From positions 9,900,034-9,964,033 of the forward strand of contig OX465104.1 in NCBI GenBank assembly GCA_949987565.1: a stretch of 64,000 bases of DNA. Direction: 5' to 3'. Both the position numbers and the translations under genes were made by a program. The DNA comes from Luidia sarsii. Taxonomy: Eukaryota; Echinodermata; Asteroidea; Paxillosida; Luidiidae. Below, in pieces: positions 1 to 15,900 of this stretch; the stretch's first letter is position 1; every line of letters starts with the position of its first letter. The notes beneath the pieces were generated by a model. It did no database searches, was not told the DNA's origin, and saw only the letters and a list, made by a program, of their open reading frames with translations.

Positions 1-1256
1 CTGAGCCGTATCTCCTTGCACCCCAGGGACGGTCGGCAGGACCGCGCTCCCAAGTCGACCGGGAAGGCCCGCCAACGCGTCATACTCATTGCTTAGTTGC
101 CTCATCACCGCACCACAGAATACATGCGTTCATCGATCGGTCCACCGATTCAGCATTCAGAAAATGAATGCTTAGCCTCGGGCTTAGGCTTCGGTCACAT
201 TTCTCCTATACCCATTATAATGTCACAGGCATCTAGAAACAAGCATTTTGTGACCCGGGCCGTGATTTCTTGGTGAATACCCTGTACTTTCTCAAGCCAA
301 CAATCCTTCAAATCCGGCCACAAACCACAACCTGGATTTTCAGGTTTTGTCAGACTGAGACGTAGCCTGAGCTCGAGCCGTGGTCCATGGATTCGTATAA
401 AGACACATGTACAGCAGACATGACATATTATTCGGGTCGCAGAACATATCCGAGTCAGTGGGTCCGAAGTCCGAGTTCAAGCCATGTCTTTTCTTATTTC
501 TTGTCCGAGTCCAAGGCGTGTAAAATGAGACTGAAATGGGACTTGAGTCTGAATCTTTCGTCATAAAAGTGAAGTATACAGTGTGAAGCTAATTTAGAAA
601 AAAATAGCTTATTTTGTATTCTGACAAAATGTCTACACCGCACATATAAACCCTAAAACACCCTAGCCCGCAGATCACCACTGTCGTTTGTATTCTGAAG
701 CACTAGCTTTAGGCTTTCAAGTTTGAGTCTTCATAGATACAAGTCATGTTGTGAATATCACAGCTCTACCTCGATCTTGGTGTGCAGTACAGAGCCTAAA
801 CCTAAGCGTGCCTGAACTTTCCAAACACAACGATCCTATTTAGCAGTAGAAGCAATTTGTATATAATTATCACAAGTCTACCTTAAATCTACATTGTGTG
901 CAATGTGACGCCTAACGCTAATCTTTCCGCATACCACGTTGTTTTGAGAGTCTATTTTAGAAGTGTTTGCGATATGTGGCACAAAATAATTATTGAAAGT
1001 GTCGACAAAATGAGCCTGATGTTCTATGTAACTGCAATGGGAGTTCTTAGAAAGCACTCTCGATATGAATGCGTGCACTAAAAGAAGTGATAAGACAAAT
1101 AGATAAGTAAAATTTAATTTAAAAAAAATGGCATTTACCTAGACGAAAGAATAAGACATTTTGTAGGAGCTTTCAGTCCCTTTTCTTTGGTTGAGACAAT
1201 TTGTACAAAAGCCTATACTATTGCTGTATAGCTGATATTTATTGCAATTGTGCAGT
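1..1256. other. No gene seen; AT-rich non-coding DNA
   Basis: Short open frames here lack splice signals, protein-like composition or family resemblance. I see no RNA gene or clear repeat before the hairpin element at about 1.27 kb. Confidence 0.5.
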
Positions 1257-1269
1257 TATAAATAATGTG

Positions 1270-1427
1270 ATATACAAAAATGTTGCTAACTGCTTACTGA
1301 CTAATATTACTAAAAATGCAAATCTCAATATTTAATGGGCCTGACATTTCGATCCTAGCAGGACCTTTCTCAAAGTCAGAGAAAGGTCCTGCTAGGATCG
1401 AAACGTCAGGCCCACTAAATTTTAAGA
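1270..1427 (-). mobile_element. Hairpin-headed retroposon-like element, copy with 13-bp target duplication
   Basis: Reference copy of the commonest interspersed family in the window. In sense orientation the element is two inverted arms of about 58 nt (core GGGCCTGACGTTTCGATCC and its complement) followed by a tail of about 75 nt ending near TTTTTGTATATCAC. This copy is on the minus strand. It is flanked by the direct repeat TATAAATAATGTG at 1257-1269 and 1428-1440. It has no coding capacity. The variable duplication length across copies suggests target-primed reverse transcription rather than a cut-and-paste transposase. Confidence 0.75.
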
Positions 1428-1619
1428 TATAAATAATGTGGTTTAATTATCCTATTTAATGTCTTGATTTAATTAATTTGTGCCACGAAGCACATGGGTA
1501 ATTGCATTGTGAATATTTCATTTACTAAGACTTTTGGAACTGTGTTTCAACTCTAGTTCAAGTTGAGCTCAATGTCGGTCTAATTAAGATGCTATCGCTA
1601 GCTCACGTCCACACAGCTG

Positions 1620-1765
1620 GCCTATGAGGAATCGTTATGGCCCGGTAGTCCAGCATGGGGGCAAATTCAATGTGGCCACGTGGACAACAGTACACAGTGC
1701 AGACCGGTGTTATGAATACATGTACATGTACACCACGTTCGAGCGTTTCTAACAGTGAAGGGACT
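1620..1765. repeat. Interspersed repeat fragment related to 19,220-19,335
   Basis: The stretch around the motif CAGACCGGTGTTATGAATA resembles CAGACTGGTGTTTTGAATA near 19.3 kb, with similar flanking order. It is probably a diverged SINE-type repeat; the family is not recognised. Confidence 0.4.
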
Positions 1766-1810
1766 TAAATGAAGTTTACTACTGACTGGTACCCATGTTT
1801 CCTGGTTGCG

Positions 1811-1910
1811 ACTGAATTCAAGTAGGCTGGTTCCCGTCCCCCTACCTGGTCTCCAGACGTCTCACGTCCTCCGAAACGAGGTAGGGGACGGGAACCAGCC
1901 TCGAATTCAC
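1811..1910. repeat. Short foldback (inverted repeat of about 23 bp arms)
   Basis: AGGCTGGTTCCCGTCCCC at 1824 is mirrored by its complement ending at 1901, with further pairing of GAATTCA just outside. The loop is about 35 nt. This is a hairpin-forming element or MITE; no second copy was seen. Confidence 0.6.
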
Positions 1911-3545
1911 GACCCACGAAAGCAGTGTATGTGTATGGATACCTTCATGGTATGTGAAAGCTTTGCCCAATGTCCGAAGCAAATGACAACAGAATAATGT
2001 CACACGTTTCATCGTCGTACGGAGCCAGCCAAATACAGATAGTTCACATCAGACGAGATTGAGTTCTCGTACATCGGTAGGACTTCGAAAAGGTAAGACG
2101 TGTTGGGGCACATCTACGTGACGTCACGATAAAATTACAGACTGGTTGCGCGATGTCGTCACGCTACTTTTAGCGGGTATTCTGGTTAGGTCTCGTGTAC
2201 AAACGCCGGAACAATCTTCATAGAATTCGAGAAAGAAAAGCCTTGATCGAAAAAACAAATGCAACAATCATCATGTAGTGTGTACTTAACAGCGGCACCT
2301 CGATACAGGCGCCGCCATCTTTGTTGATTAATAACACGTCCTGTACACTAGTATTATGTCACCCGCAATATTGTATACACTGTACATGTTTGTCAATATT
2401 GTAGGCAGCATTAGGCAGTAAGTAAAATCTTAAGATATTATCAAGATATTATTGTTGTGAATTGGATAGATAAGACTGACAACAGCAATGACGTAAAGGA
2501 AGTACGGTGTCCATTGCAAGCCACGTAGCTCAAATGTATCGCTAAATGCTGCCTGGAGTGATCACCAATTTACACACATCTGACACAAAGAAATAGAGCC
2601 TGATGTTTTGAGCCCCTTCGAAAATGCATTGAAGAGGATCAAAATGCCTTCTATCCTTTTTAACACATTTGGCGCTAATGTTAACTTCTTACGTGGCCAA
2701 ATCTTCCATTCAAGGTCCATCTTTTGAAAGTTTGAATGAACCCCAAAGGTCACGCCCATAACCACTGAGTGAAAAATACTAACGCTTGAAAGAAACAGCT
2801 AAAAGAAGGCTTGTAACTTGGGATTGCTTCATATTCAAATATCGTGACCATGAAAGTGGAAATACAATAATTCAATGTTCTAAACAACGGAAACGAAACT
2901 TAGGAAAGATAAACTTGGATGGCATACTCGCTGGTACGTTAATAAAAAAAACCAGAGGCTTCGGGTTGAAATTACTGTCCAGTCAAAATTTCTTTCAGTT
3001 TCCTTCTTGATTTTAAAGATCAGCATCCACTTTTCTGCTGGGGGCTTATCGATAAGCTTGATAAGCTGCTGTTTGTATTTGATGGGCCTCTCATCTACCG
3101 ATGGGCCATTCTTAGTCAAATTTTGGTTCATTTTTCAAAGAATGGCCCAGATGCAAATCTGATACTGCATCTAAATGGAAATAGGGTGTGATCCTTTGAG
3201 ATATACATGTATAATTATAGAATGGTTGTTGGCTTATCGTTTTGGAAAGCTCAACCCATTGGATAGTGCAAGGGGTAGGGCACTGGTTCATTGAATTCAG
3301 ATGGTTCCAATTGCTGGTCTGGCCAAAATGGTCTTTGCTTGTTAATATGAGCATAGAGGCAAACCAATACAACACTTCTCACTCGGACACATTTTTCAAT
3401 TTGTCTAAACGTTTCTCTGTAGATTTATTTCATACCGATTTGTCTTTATATTTATTCACATAATATTCATTATGAACTCAATCTTAACTCTGCGTAATCT
3501 CGTGTTCAATTATTGGTCTTTCTCTGAATCATACATTTTTTTTAA
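1911..3545. other. No gene seen
   Basis: Several open frames of 60-90 codons occur on both strands but overlap one another and lack splice sites or recognisable domains. I regard the stretch as intergenic. Confidence 0.5.
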
Positions 3546-3547
3546 CA

Positions 3548-4065
3548 AATCACGATTTCTGATTTTTTTTCCCCGCTAACTTTTCTTCAGAAATGAAAGA
3601 TGGAAAGTGCATGTCAACAATCACTTTATGGAAAGTAGACGCTTCAAAAGATCTATGGAAGTTGCTCTCCTTAAAAAAAAACTGAAAAAAATAACTCTAG
3701 CAGATACCGTACCCAAGTCTGCGGCTGATTTCTGATTTTTTTCCCCCGCTAACTTTTCTTCAGAAATGAAAGATGGAAAGTGCATGTCAACAATCACTTT
3801 ATGGAAAGTAGACGCTTCAAAAGATCTATGGAAGTTGCTCTCCTTAAAAAAAAACTGAAAAAAATAACTCTAGCAGATACCGTACCCAAGTCTGCGGCTG
3901 ATTTCTGATTTTTTTCCCCCGCTAACTTTTCTTCAGAAATGAAAGACGGAAAGTGCATGGCAACAATCACTTTATGGAAAGTAGACGCTTCAAAAGATCT
4001 ATGGAAGTTGGTCTCCTTAAAAAAAAAATGAAAAAAATAACTCTAGCAGATACCGTACCCAAGTA
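3548..4065. repeat. Tandem repeat, three units of 173 bp
   Basis: The marker GCTAACTTTTCTTCAGAAAT starts at 3575, 3748 and 3921, exactly 173 bp apart each time. Units differ by a few substitutions and by homopolymer length. The repeat lies just downstream of the ECHS1 3' end. No coding role is seen. Confidence 0.9.
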
Positions 4066-4598
4066 TGTTCGTTCAGCTGTGAGAAGTAATTGTGACTGAG
4101 AATTACTTCAGATTTATAAAGTTCAGCATCATTTGAATGATAATAGCCACCTTTCATCTGTGTCGCTACAAATATTACTGAATAGATTTGGCGTTCCCAA
4201 ATATTTTCGGCTGAAAATTTAAAAGTCAGCCTGTAATGTCAGTAGTTTCAGCTGCACAGTAAATGTGGATGTATACTGAAAAAAATATAGTGTTTCATTA
4301 AAGTTGCAATTGTGAAGAACAGAAACTGGATACCTTGCATGCTTTTAGTCTTCAAACAAAAAAATCAATTCAAGTATAATCATTCATTTACCAAATTTTG
4401 ATTTAGAATCACAACAAATGAAGTCCAGAAAGTCAAAGGACATGTAAATTTTTTTCATAAAATCTGATCACGGCACATCCTCTCTATGCATAGCGTTGAA
4501 AAGAAACAAAAAGCGTATTTTGACAATAGAAAGATATACTTTGGAAGTTTAGAAAACAGAATACCACACTTAAAATTTAAATCTTTGTCACCAGAGCT
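4066..4598. other. AT-rich spacer downstream of ECHS1
   Basis: No open frame of interest and no clear repeat. It separates the 173-bp tandem repeat from the ECHS1 polyadenylation signal. Confidence 0.4.
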
Positions 4599-4604
4599 TT
4601 TATT
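4599..4604 (-). promoter_or_regulatory. Polyadenylation signal AATAAA of ECHS1
   Basis: AATAAA read on the minus strand lies about 100 nt past the ECHS1 stop codon, the first such hexamer after it, implying a short 3' UTR. Confidence 0.6.
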
Positions 4605-4702
4605 TCTAAAAAGCTACTGATGGCTCACAGCCTAGTAATCATGCCCTGTGTTGTCTCTGTTGGTTAATTCATTTTCTATTTGATCATATTCTGTTTTTCC
4701 AA

Positions 4703-9176
<4,474 letters not shown>

Positions 9177-9992
9177 TTTATTTTACCGTGGAATTTAGCG
9201 GCGCACCGAACGAGTAGAGCTACCGTCGTCTGGAGTCGTGAAATATTGTGTACACAATGTATTATACACGCATGGATATTGTAGGCTCGGCTCAGGTCGT
9301 TTATGTGTGTCATTTTCCAACTTCCACAGGCCTCGGGGAATGATCGTAGTTTACTTACTAATTACATGTAAAAATTGCATTATTTAACGTTTCATAAACA
9401 TCAGAAAACAGCTAATTTGAGATTTTCAACACCATGTCAATGAGTTGACGAAATAATTTGCATCATTATTAATTTACGACTCGAATCAAGACTTCAAAGC
9501 CTATAGCAGGTTCATGGGTTAAAGTCCACTCTCGTGAGATAAAAAAAAATTAACCCGTATAACGGTAAATTATACTAAGACCATACCAACAGATATTAGG
9601 TATATATTCGTAATAGAAATGCAACAAAATTAAATATATTTAATACAATTGTCACCAGATACATTGCATAAAAGTTACAAATATTTACAAAATACCAGAT
9701 TATTAACATTTTAGATTTTAAATGCTTTATTTTTAGACAAATTTACCATTCAGATCAATGTCAGTTATACCATTCTTACCTTTCTCAGAGTGGTAGCGCC
9801 CAAGGGGGACGACCCCCCATTCAACAACTGGCTTCGCTGTGGGTGCCACTCGCGAAAATTACGTACGGGAAGAAAGATTATTTTGTGGAAGTCGACCTCT
9901 AACTTTAAATCAGATTTTTACGCCAGTCTGGACCTTTTTAAAATCCGATCCACATCTGTGCCCGCCCGATCGTTGAGCTGACCAATAAAAAG
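9177..9992. promoter_or_regulatory. Divergent promoter region shared by ECHS1 and WDR45B
   Basis: The two start codons face away from each other across 816 bp. No other gene lies between, so both 5' UTRs and core promoters must fall here unless an upstream non-coding exon exists. I see no convincing TATA box for either. This is inferred from layout; transcription starts are not visible. Confidence 0.65.
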
Positions 9993-12900
9993 ATGAATTT
10001 GACCCCTGAAAACCGGTCAGGGAATAAGTTACTCTACGCAGGCTTCAACCAGGATCACGGTAAGAACTTTACTCTCTCTTGACTTTAGTAACGCGTAATC
10101 AATCGAGTTGTCACCGAGACGAAACCAACTTTCACGTCAAGATTCGGATTAGCCCGTTGTCTTTTGAGATCAGGAAGGTGTTAAGCAGTAGCTATTACCC
10201 GTTAGGAAATTGACACTTTAATTGGCCTTCTGCTTACACGAACACCGTCATGGACATTGCGACATTGAATTTGAATGCCTTTGAACTGAATTACCGGTAG
10301 TGAATACCCCGGTACGGCGGTAGTCCACAAGGTGACTCATTTAGTGATTTGCTCGCAATACAATGGGTTTCAGGTCAACCATGGGTCAACTCGGTCCATA
10401 ACCAACTCGGCAAATGCTCGGTCCCTATAGGATTTCCCGGATTTTTGTGTGCACTCCTTCCCTTAGCGTGTTAGTGACCAAGTCATCAGTTATCATCAGT
10501 CACAGGCCTGGGCCTGACGTTTCGATCCTAGCAGGACCTTTCTCAAGTCAAAGGCAGAGTGAGAGCAGAGTCACTCTGCCTTTGACTTTGAGAAAGGTCC
10601 TGCTAGGATCGAAACGTCAGGCCCACTAAATTTCAAGATTTTCATTTTTGTAATTTTAGTCAGTAAGCAGTTTGGAACATTTTTTGTATATGTCACTAAT
10701 TACAAGTTGGTTACACCTACAGGCTAGTCCGAGTTACTTGGACCCGACAAGTCACCATTTTTTTATCAAAGTTTTAAAATTTGAGGGACGGGTGACTGTA
10801 GGGTCCAAGGATCGTGGCTATGCATTTTGGTAATGTCATCTTTGAAAAATACCCCCGACCGAAATCCCCAGATTTACCCCCCAAAACACCTGTGAAACCG
10901 TCCCACGTGCCCATTGAGGATTTGGTGAGAATTACAGATTCCAATACTGGTCATTTTGTTTTACTCATGTTTGGGAAAAGGGAGAAATTTCCCCTCAGTT
11001 GGCCGAGAACGGGCCGGCGAGCCGAGTTGGGGTGGCCATCTTGGATTTGAAACTGGATGACGTCACCAGGTTCGGGTGCAGAGTGGTCTGCGGAGATATG
11101 TGCGCACGTGGTGCGATGTCCCGGATGTTGCTTTACACTCCTGTTCAGGAAACAGTCATAGGGCTCAACGCGTGCAAGCGCACGCACACTTCCGCAGACC
11201 ACTCCGCACCCGGACCTGGTGACATCATCCAGTTTCAAATCCAAGATGGCCACCCCAACTCGGCTTGTCGACCCATTCTCGGTCAACTGAGGGGAAATTT
11301 CTCCCTTTTCCCAAACGTGAGTAAAACAAAATGACCAGTATTGGAATCTGTAATTCTCACTGAATCCTCAATGTGGGCGTGGGACGGTTTCACAGTTGTT
11401 TTGGGGGGTAAATCTGGGGTTTTCGGTCGTGGGTATTTTCAAAGATGACATTACTACAATGCATAGCCATGATCCTTGGACCCTACAGTCACCTGTCCCT
11501 CAAAATTTCAAAATTTGATAAAAAAAGGGTGACTTGTCGGGTCCAAGTTACTTGGACTAGTTACGGGCCGAGTCGACTGACATACGTGCTGAATACAAGT
11601 ACAACAAGTACAACCAGTTACACTGAGTACACTTTAGGTGATATACAAAAATGTTGCAAACTGCTTACTGACTTAAATTACCAAAACGTAAATCTTAAAA
11701 TTTAGTGGGCCTGACGTTTCGATCCTAGCAGGACCTTTCTCAAAGGCAGAGAGAAAGCTCTGCCTTTGAGAAAGGTCAGGACTGCTAGGATCGAAACGTC
11801 AGGCCCACTAAACTTTGAGTACACTTTACTTAGTTACACTGTACTGTAGCCTATACAGTATACTGCTATAGGCTCCGACTTGGACTAACTTTTAATTGCT
11901 CAAGTTTAGATTGCTTGATGACTTGGTAATGACTCTGGAGTCGATTTCATTAAACCAATTGTAGATTACGATCAATCGCAAGACGATGAGCGATGCACAT
12001 AAACCATACTGTCTATCACAAATCACAAAGAGTTACCAATCGTAAGTTCAGCTGCGACGCATCGTAAGGCTTTGTGAAATCGACTCCAGGATTTGAAAAG
12101 CGAAATAATCTACAGTTTATGAGGTTTAATCTTTAAACCTGTCTGTTAACCACTGTATGGTCATGAAATAGTCAGACTTACCAGCATAAAAATAATAAGA
12201 TAAGATACTGTAGTGTATACATTACATGACAGATTCTTATGTTGTATTACATGTTGTTGTAATGTACATGTACTTCAATACATGTACATGTAATTTGATC
12301 TTCCATATTGACCTTTTTGACATGCTTGCCCATCACGATTACATTACCATGTATGTTTTAAAACCAGTTTTTAGCAGTTTGGCACTTTGACTAGGCTCAA
12401 GCTAGCATTGATCATCCTGAATTCTAGGTTAAAGATATAACTTAATAAGTCATGTAACTGACGTAAGATTTGCATGTTGGTAATTTTAGTCAGTAAGCAA
12501 GCACAGCCAAGCAGTTTGCAACATTTTTGTATTATTATATCACTTTAAGTAATGTAAGTGCCGGCACTCGGATGTGGTTTAGTGTACATGTATGCTTCAA
12601 CTTAGTCAAGGTTCTACTATAATCCGATAATGAATTCACACCTTCTGAAGTTCTGAAGGAGCATAAGTTGAAATAAAATATTGACAGTTTTTAAATATCA
12701 AACTGCTTGCTGACTAAAAATTACCAAAATGCAAATTTATCTAAAAATTTAATGGACCATGGGCCTTACATTGTACGTTTTGATCTTAGCAGGACCTTTC
12801 TCGGAGAAAGGTCCTGTCAATCCAAAGGATTCTGAACACGCTACACACGTGTACATTCACCCATGAGAAGTCTTTAAAAAACAAAAGATCTATTTTCTTG

Positions 12901-15900
12901 TCAGGATGTTTTGCGTGTGGCATGGAAACTGGGTTCCGTGTGTACAACACCGACCCGCTCAAGGAGAAAGAACGCCAAGGTGAGATCCGTCAAAGACTGA
13001 AGAGCTCCTCCCCTCTCTCCCTCCTGTCCCGCCATCTTTAAATCCAACGCCCCAAGGGTCGAGTTTCATTCGCATTTTAGATGTGGCAAAAATCAGCCCA
13101 TCCTGCACACTTTGATAAAGCAGAGGCTGTAATTCCAACAAAGAGAGTTGTTTGGAATTTAAGGTGAAGTTCTTTTCATTTGCTGTTTCTGTGGGTCGAT
13201 AACATCTAGAGCTAAGAACACTCGCCAGCATTCCCCTGCTTTGAAGAAGACTGCTAATTTACCCCAGAACCACCTCAAGCCCATCAAACTGCAACATGAT
13301 GTTTAGTTGAATTTTGGCTGACCAGTGTAGTACCAAACATTGTTTCATTTGAGTAGGTTTGTCACAATTCCTTTACCATCACACGCCGATGCACCAGACA
13401 CATCCACACCAAATCCATCCCAATTCAAGGGTGGAGTTTTATTATTATTATTATTGGGTGTAGTTTATTATTATTGGCCAAATTAGGCCGGTTGGCATTT
13501 TAAAAGTTCAGTAGTAATTAGTACACACTACACAATAACTTACAAACCTGTGAGCAGCTACACATAAAGTTTGTAAGATTCAGTATTCTTTCTAGTGCTC
13601 AGACATGTCAGAGGTTAGGGTTAGGCCCCTAAGATTGCCTGTTTTTGTTTGTTTTTGATTTGGCCAGCTGGGCCATTAGGAAAAAGCCTTCAACTGGCCA
13701 GAAACTCAGCTGTCATTTGGCCACTGGGCCACTGCAGAATGCACACCCTACAACACCTAACATTTACCATTTTATTTTCATTCATTTCCTTTTTGTCTAG
13801 ATTTTAGTGATGGAGGAGTGGCTCATGTGGAGATGCTGTTTCGGTGCAACTACCTAGCTCTGGTCGGTGGAGGCAAGACACCCAACTACCCTCCAAACAA
13901 AGGTAGAGAGAAAAAAACACGGTCATTGAGTTCTTGGGACTTGGACTTGGTCATGATGGCTCCCGAACTAGTCTGGTGATCAATCGATAATCCTAATGAC
14001 AATGTTATTGCATGTAATGTAGAAACGTGACAAAAATGACCAGAACGCATAAGTTTAGAGGGCCTGACGTTGCAGGGCTCGACCTTAGCACTAGCCCGAC
14101 AGTCAATGTCTAGTAGAAACAGCTGTGGTCTAGTAAAATGACCCACTTTGCTAGCCCGGCGGACTAGTAAAAAGTAGACAGCGATGTGGCGGCAAAAATG
14201 ATGCGGGCGGAGATGAGAAAGTAGAAACTAATAATTAGTTTTACTTGACCTAATAACCTTGAGAAAGGTCCTGCCTTTGAGAAAGGTCCTGCTAGGATCG
14301 AAACGTCAGGCCCACTAAATTTTAATATTTACATTTTGGTAATTTTAGTCAGTAAGCAGTTTGCAACATTGTTGTATATAACCTTGTGTTAAATTCAATA
14401 TTAATTATACAGGGCTAGTAGAATTTGCTGCAGGCTAGCAAAAAAAACAATTTACTTGCCCGGTGGGCTATTTAAAAAAAACCTTAAGTGCGAGGCTTGC
14501 ATTGCAATCCTAGCAGGACCTATCTCAAAGACAGAATTACAAGGACAAAAACAGTTAGGAAGGGGAGAGTGTCATTACTATGATGGCACTGATGACATAT
14601 GATTCAAAGGAAAGCTGATAGAGTGTGGTCAAAAGGGAGCTACAATAGCTCATTCCTCATTTTTCATTAGTTTCTAGTTTGTCTTATAAAGTGCTATCCA
14701 CCTACTACTTTGGTGCTTCATGTAGACTGACACAGCAGCATACAACATGGAGGAATTATTGCATGCACGTATCCTTTTCCTTGCAGTCATGATATGGGAT
14801 GACGTCAAGAAGAAGCCCGTCATTGAGTTGGAATTTTCGGGGGAGGTGACAGCAGTGCGTCTGAGGCGAGACAGGATTGTGGTGGTCCTAGACTCTATGA
14901 TCAAAGTCTACACGTTCACTCAGAATCCTCAGCAGCTGCATGTGTTCCAGACGTGGGAGAATCCCAAAGGTTTGCACTTTTGATTTGTTATAGTGTCTGG
15001 GATGTAAAACTTACGGAAATTTCCGGATTTCCAGAAATGGCTTGATTTTTTTTTTTTTTTTGGGGGGGGGTCAAACTGATGGGCGCCTGCACCCCTGCCG
15101 TGAATCTCGCAATTTTTGTTGGTAGTGCCCACACATCGCAACCCCATTATGGTTAGCAGTTATGGTCAGATAGTGGGTGTGTCCTTGAGGGTGGCCCATG
15201 CAGGTAGACAAATGTGACCCGGCACAGCATAATGAGGAATAACCACACTTTTCAGATTTTGAGGTTTTCTAATGATGTGAAAGAGTATGCCGTTAGCTTT
15301 TAAATGATATCAAAATATAATATCCTCTAATACTTAAAATTTCCGAAAATAAAAAAGAAAGAAAATTGATTTGTAATCGAATTGTGAAGATACTTTAACT
15401 TCAGGCGTTGTTTACTCCAAAAGTGTTGTGGAGGAATATTCCTCATGTCGTTGTGCCGGGTCACATATAAACAAGCACAGCACTTCCTGTCAATCACAGC
15501 CTGAGTGGTGATAAGAGTCCCTGATGTGATTCAGTGGAGTGTTCCCACAAACACCGCATCGCAAATAAATGCGATCATTTGAAAAAAGTGTCACTCTTGG
15601 TCATGTTAGTGCAGTCCGAATTGCGATTCAATTCCCACTAATAATCGCGTTTATTGTGTCCACACATGCTGAATAAGGGGAGTTTGAATCGCGATTCAAA
15701 TCGCGATCCAAATAATCGCGTTTATTTGGTGTAGTGGAAACGGCCCCATTGAATCACACACCCCCGCATTGTGTCTTTTCCCCCCAGGTCTGTGCGTGCT
15801 CTGCCCAAACAGCAACAATTCCCTGCTGGCATTCCCGGCCCGGCGGACGGGTCACATCCAGGTCATCGACCTCGCCAACACTGAGAAGGACCCCATTGAC

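Noticed and set aside
10951..11334. Paired 111-codon frames on both strands
   Set aside because: Mirror images produced by the inverted arms of a foldback element.
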